A stretch of DNA of 12,951 bases from positions 1-12,951 of the forward strand of contig JAPLJL010000019.1 in assembly GCA_026388615.1 (NCBI GenBank). Reading direction: 5' to 3'. Position 1 is the stretch's first letter, and each line of letters begins with the position of its first letter. The DNA is from Pseudomonadota bacterium. Its GTDB lineage: Bacteria; Desulfobacterota; JAPLJL01. A program made the translations under genes and the position numbers. A model generated the notes under the pieces. It searched no databases and was not told the origin of the DNA. It was given only the letters and a program-made list of their open reading frames with translations. Positions 12,306-12,951 of the stretch are shown here, in pieces.

Positions 12306-12951
12306 CTAAGCCGGGAAAAGTTCCGGATTCCTCCCCTCCATCCGGATTCCAAAATGCCGATAAGCATGATCGGTCGCCACCCGTCCCCGCGGGGTCCGGT
12401 TGAGAAAGCCGCACTGGATGAGATAGGGCTCGTAAACCTCTTCGATCGTATCCTTGTCTTCGTTGATCGCGGCCGCCAGGGTTTCCACCCCGACCGGCCC
12501 GCCGCGGAATTTTTCCATGATGGTAAGAAGAATCTTGCGATCCATCCGGTCAAACCCCATCTGATCCACCTCGTAAAGGCTCAAAGCCCGCTCCGCGATC
12601 TCGTGAGTGATCACCCCGTTGGCTTTGACCTCGGCGAAATCCCGGACCCGGCGGAGCAGACGGTTGGCGATCCGCGGAGTTCCCCGGGACCGGCGGGCGA
12701 TCTCGGACGCGCCCTCCGGATCGGTGGGAATTCCCAGAATCCCGGCGGAGCGCATCACGATTTTGGTCAGTTCCTCCGGGGTATAAAAATCCAGGCGTTC
12801 CACCACCCCGAAACGATCCCGGAGCGGGGAGGTCAGCAGCCCCGTCCGGGTCGTGGAGCCGATCAGGGTAAAGCGGGGCAGGTCCAGGCGAATGGTCCGG
12901 GCACTCGGTCCCTGACCCAGGATCAGATCGAGCTTGAAATCCTCCATCGCC
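12306..12951 (-). CDS. ruvB: Holliday junction helicase RuvB, 5'-truncated
   Basis: AAA+ ATPase that drives branch migration with RuvA. The frame runs off the right edge; the 214 visible residues begin at AMEDFKLDL and correspond to the last two thirds of the roughly 335-345-residue protein (Walker A and B are outside the window). Visible marks: the pore/large-subdomain strands (ARTIRLDLPRFTLIG), sensor-1 STTRTG, the arginine-finger region SPLRDRFG, sensor-2 SRGTPRIANRLLRRVRDFA, and the C-terminal winged helix (GPVGVETLAAAINEDKDTIEEVYEPYLIQCGFLNRTPRGRVAT). The stop TAG is at 12306-12308. The call is unambiguous. ruvA or ruvC would be expected upstream, outside the window. The downstream kinase gene is separated by 224 bp containing a hairpin element. 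Confidence 0.97.
   Translation of the reverse strand, partial: AMEDFKLDLILGQGPSARTIRLDLPRFTLIGSTTRTGLLTSPLRDRFGVVERLDFYTPEELTKIVMRSAGILGIPTDPEGASEIARRSRGTPRIANRLLRRVRDFAEVKANGVITHEIAERALSLYEVDQMGFDRMDRKILLTIMEKFRGGPVGVETLAAAINEDKDTIEEVYEPYLIQCGFLNRTPRGRVATDHAYRHFGIRMEGRNPELFPA

Noticed and set aside
12242..12553. 103-codon - strand frame overlapping the ruvB end
   Set aside because: Overlaps conserved RuvB winged-helix coding in a different frame and shows no family features.

Overview
The window looks like a piece of chromosome from a GC-rich, Gram-negative, probably uncultured bacterium. The Gram-negative reading rests on a YceG/MltG with a single membrane anchor, a probable lipoprotein and a secreted binding protein. 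The shikimate kinase sequence and the gene mix would fit Desulfobacterota or a neighbouring candidate phylum, but no rRNA or marker gene here settles this. No transposase, integrase, phage gene, tRNA, rRNA or CRISPR array was seen. Almost all bases are explained by genes, except for unusual low-complexity repeats that fill most intergenic gaps.

Left part, + strand (1-3484): the 3' end of aroE; a 228-bp inverted heptad-repeat element; aroK; a small SCP2-like protein overlapping aroK; ruvX; and mltG. The last four genes are packed end to end (overlap, 21 bp, 1 bp) and read as one operon for aromatic precursor synthesis, RNase H-like rRNA processing and peptidoglycan strand-length control. Between mltG and the convergent rimO sit two copies of a composite repeat. 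The second copy runs into rimO and supplies its last residues.

Middle part: rimO and a small FHA-domain protein on the - strand. Divergent from them on the + strand are panE (ketopantoate reductase), a DUF3089 alpha/beta-hydrolase lipoprotein, an orphan ABC-type substrate-binding protein, and a 126-residue protein with a C-terminal CCCH zinc-binding motif. rimO has no ATG, GTG or TTG in frame ahead of its conserved first cysteine motif, so its start is unresolved and a one-base sequence error is possible.

Right part, - strand (9511-12951): an 856-residue membrane-anchored serine/threonine kinase with a long alpha-helical repeat region, and the C-terminal two thirds of ruvB, which runs off the window. 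The kinase carries 22 exact 13-residue repeats before two ordinary TPRs, and its catalytic loop reads HLD instead of HRD. The FHA protein about 4 kb away is a possible phospho-threonine reader for it, but this is only a proximity argument.

The most unusual feature is the set of intergenic heptad elements (684-911, 3543-3570 and 3714-3741, 6630-6664, 9284-9349, 9383-9417, 9457-9505, 12118-12220). All have a 7-bp period (one block shifts to 8 bp). Several fold back as inverted repeats, and similar units recur at distant loci in both orientations although each locus has its own dominant heptad. They sit directly against start and stop codons, and two genes that begin just after such an element have no visible Shine-Dalgarno sequence.
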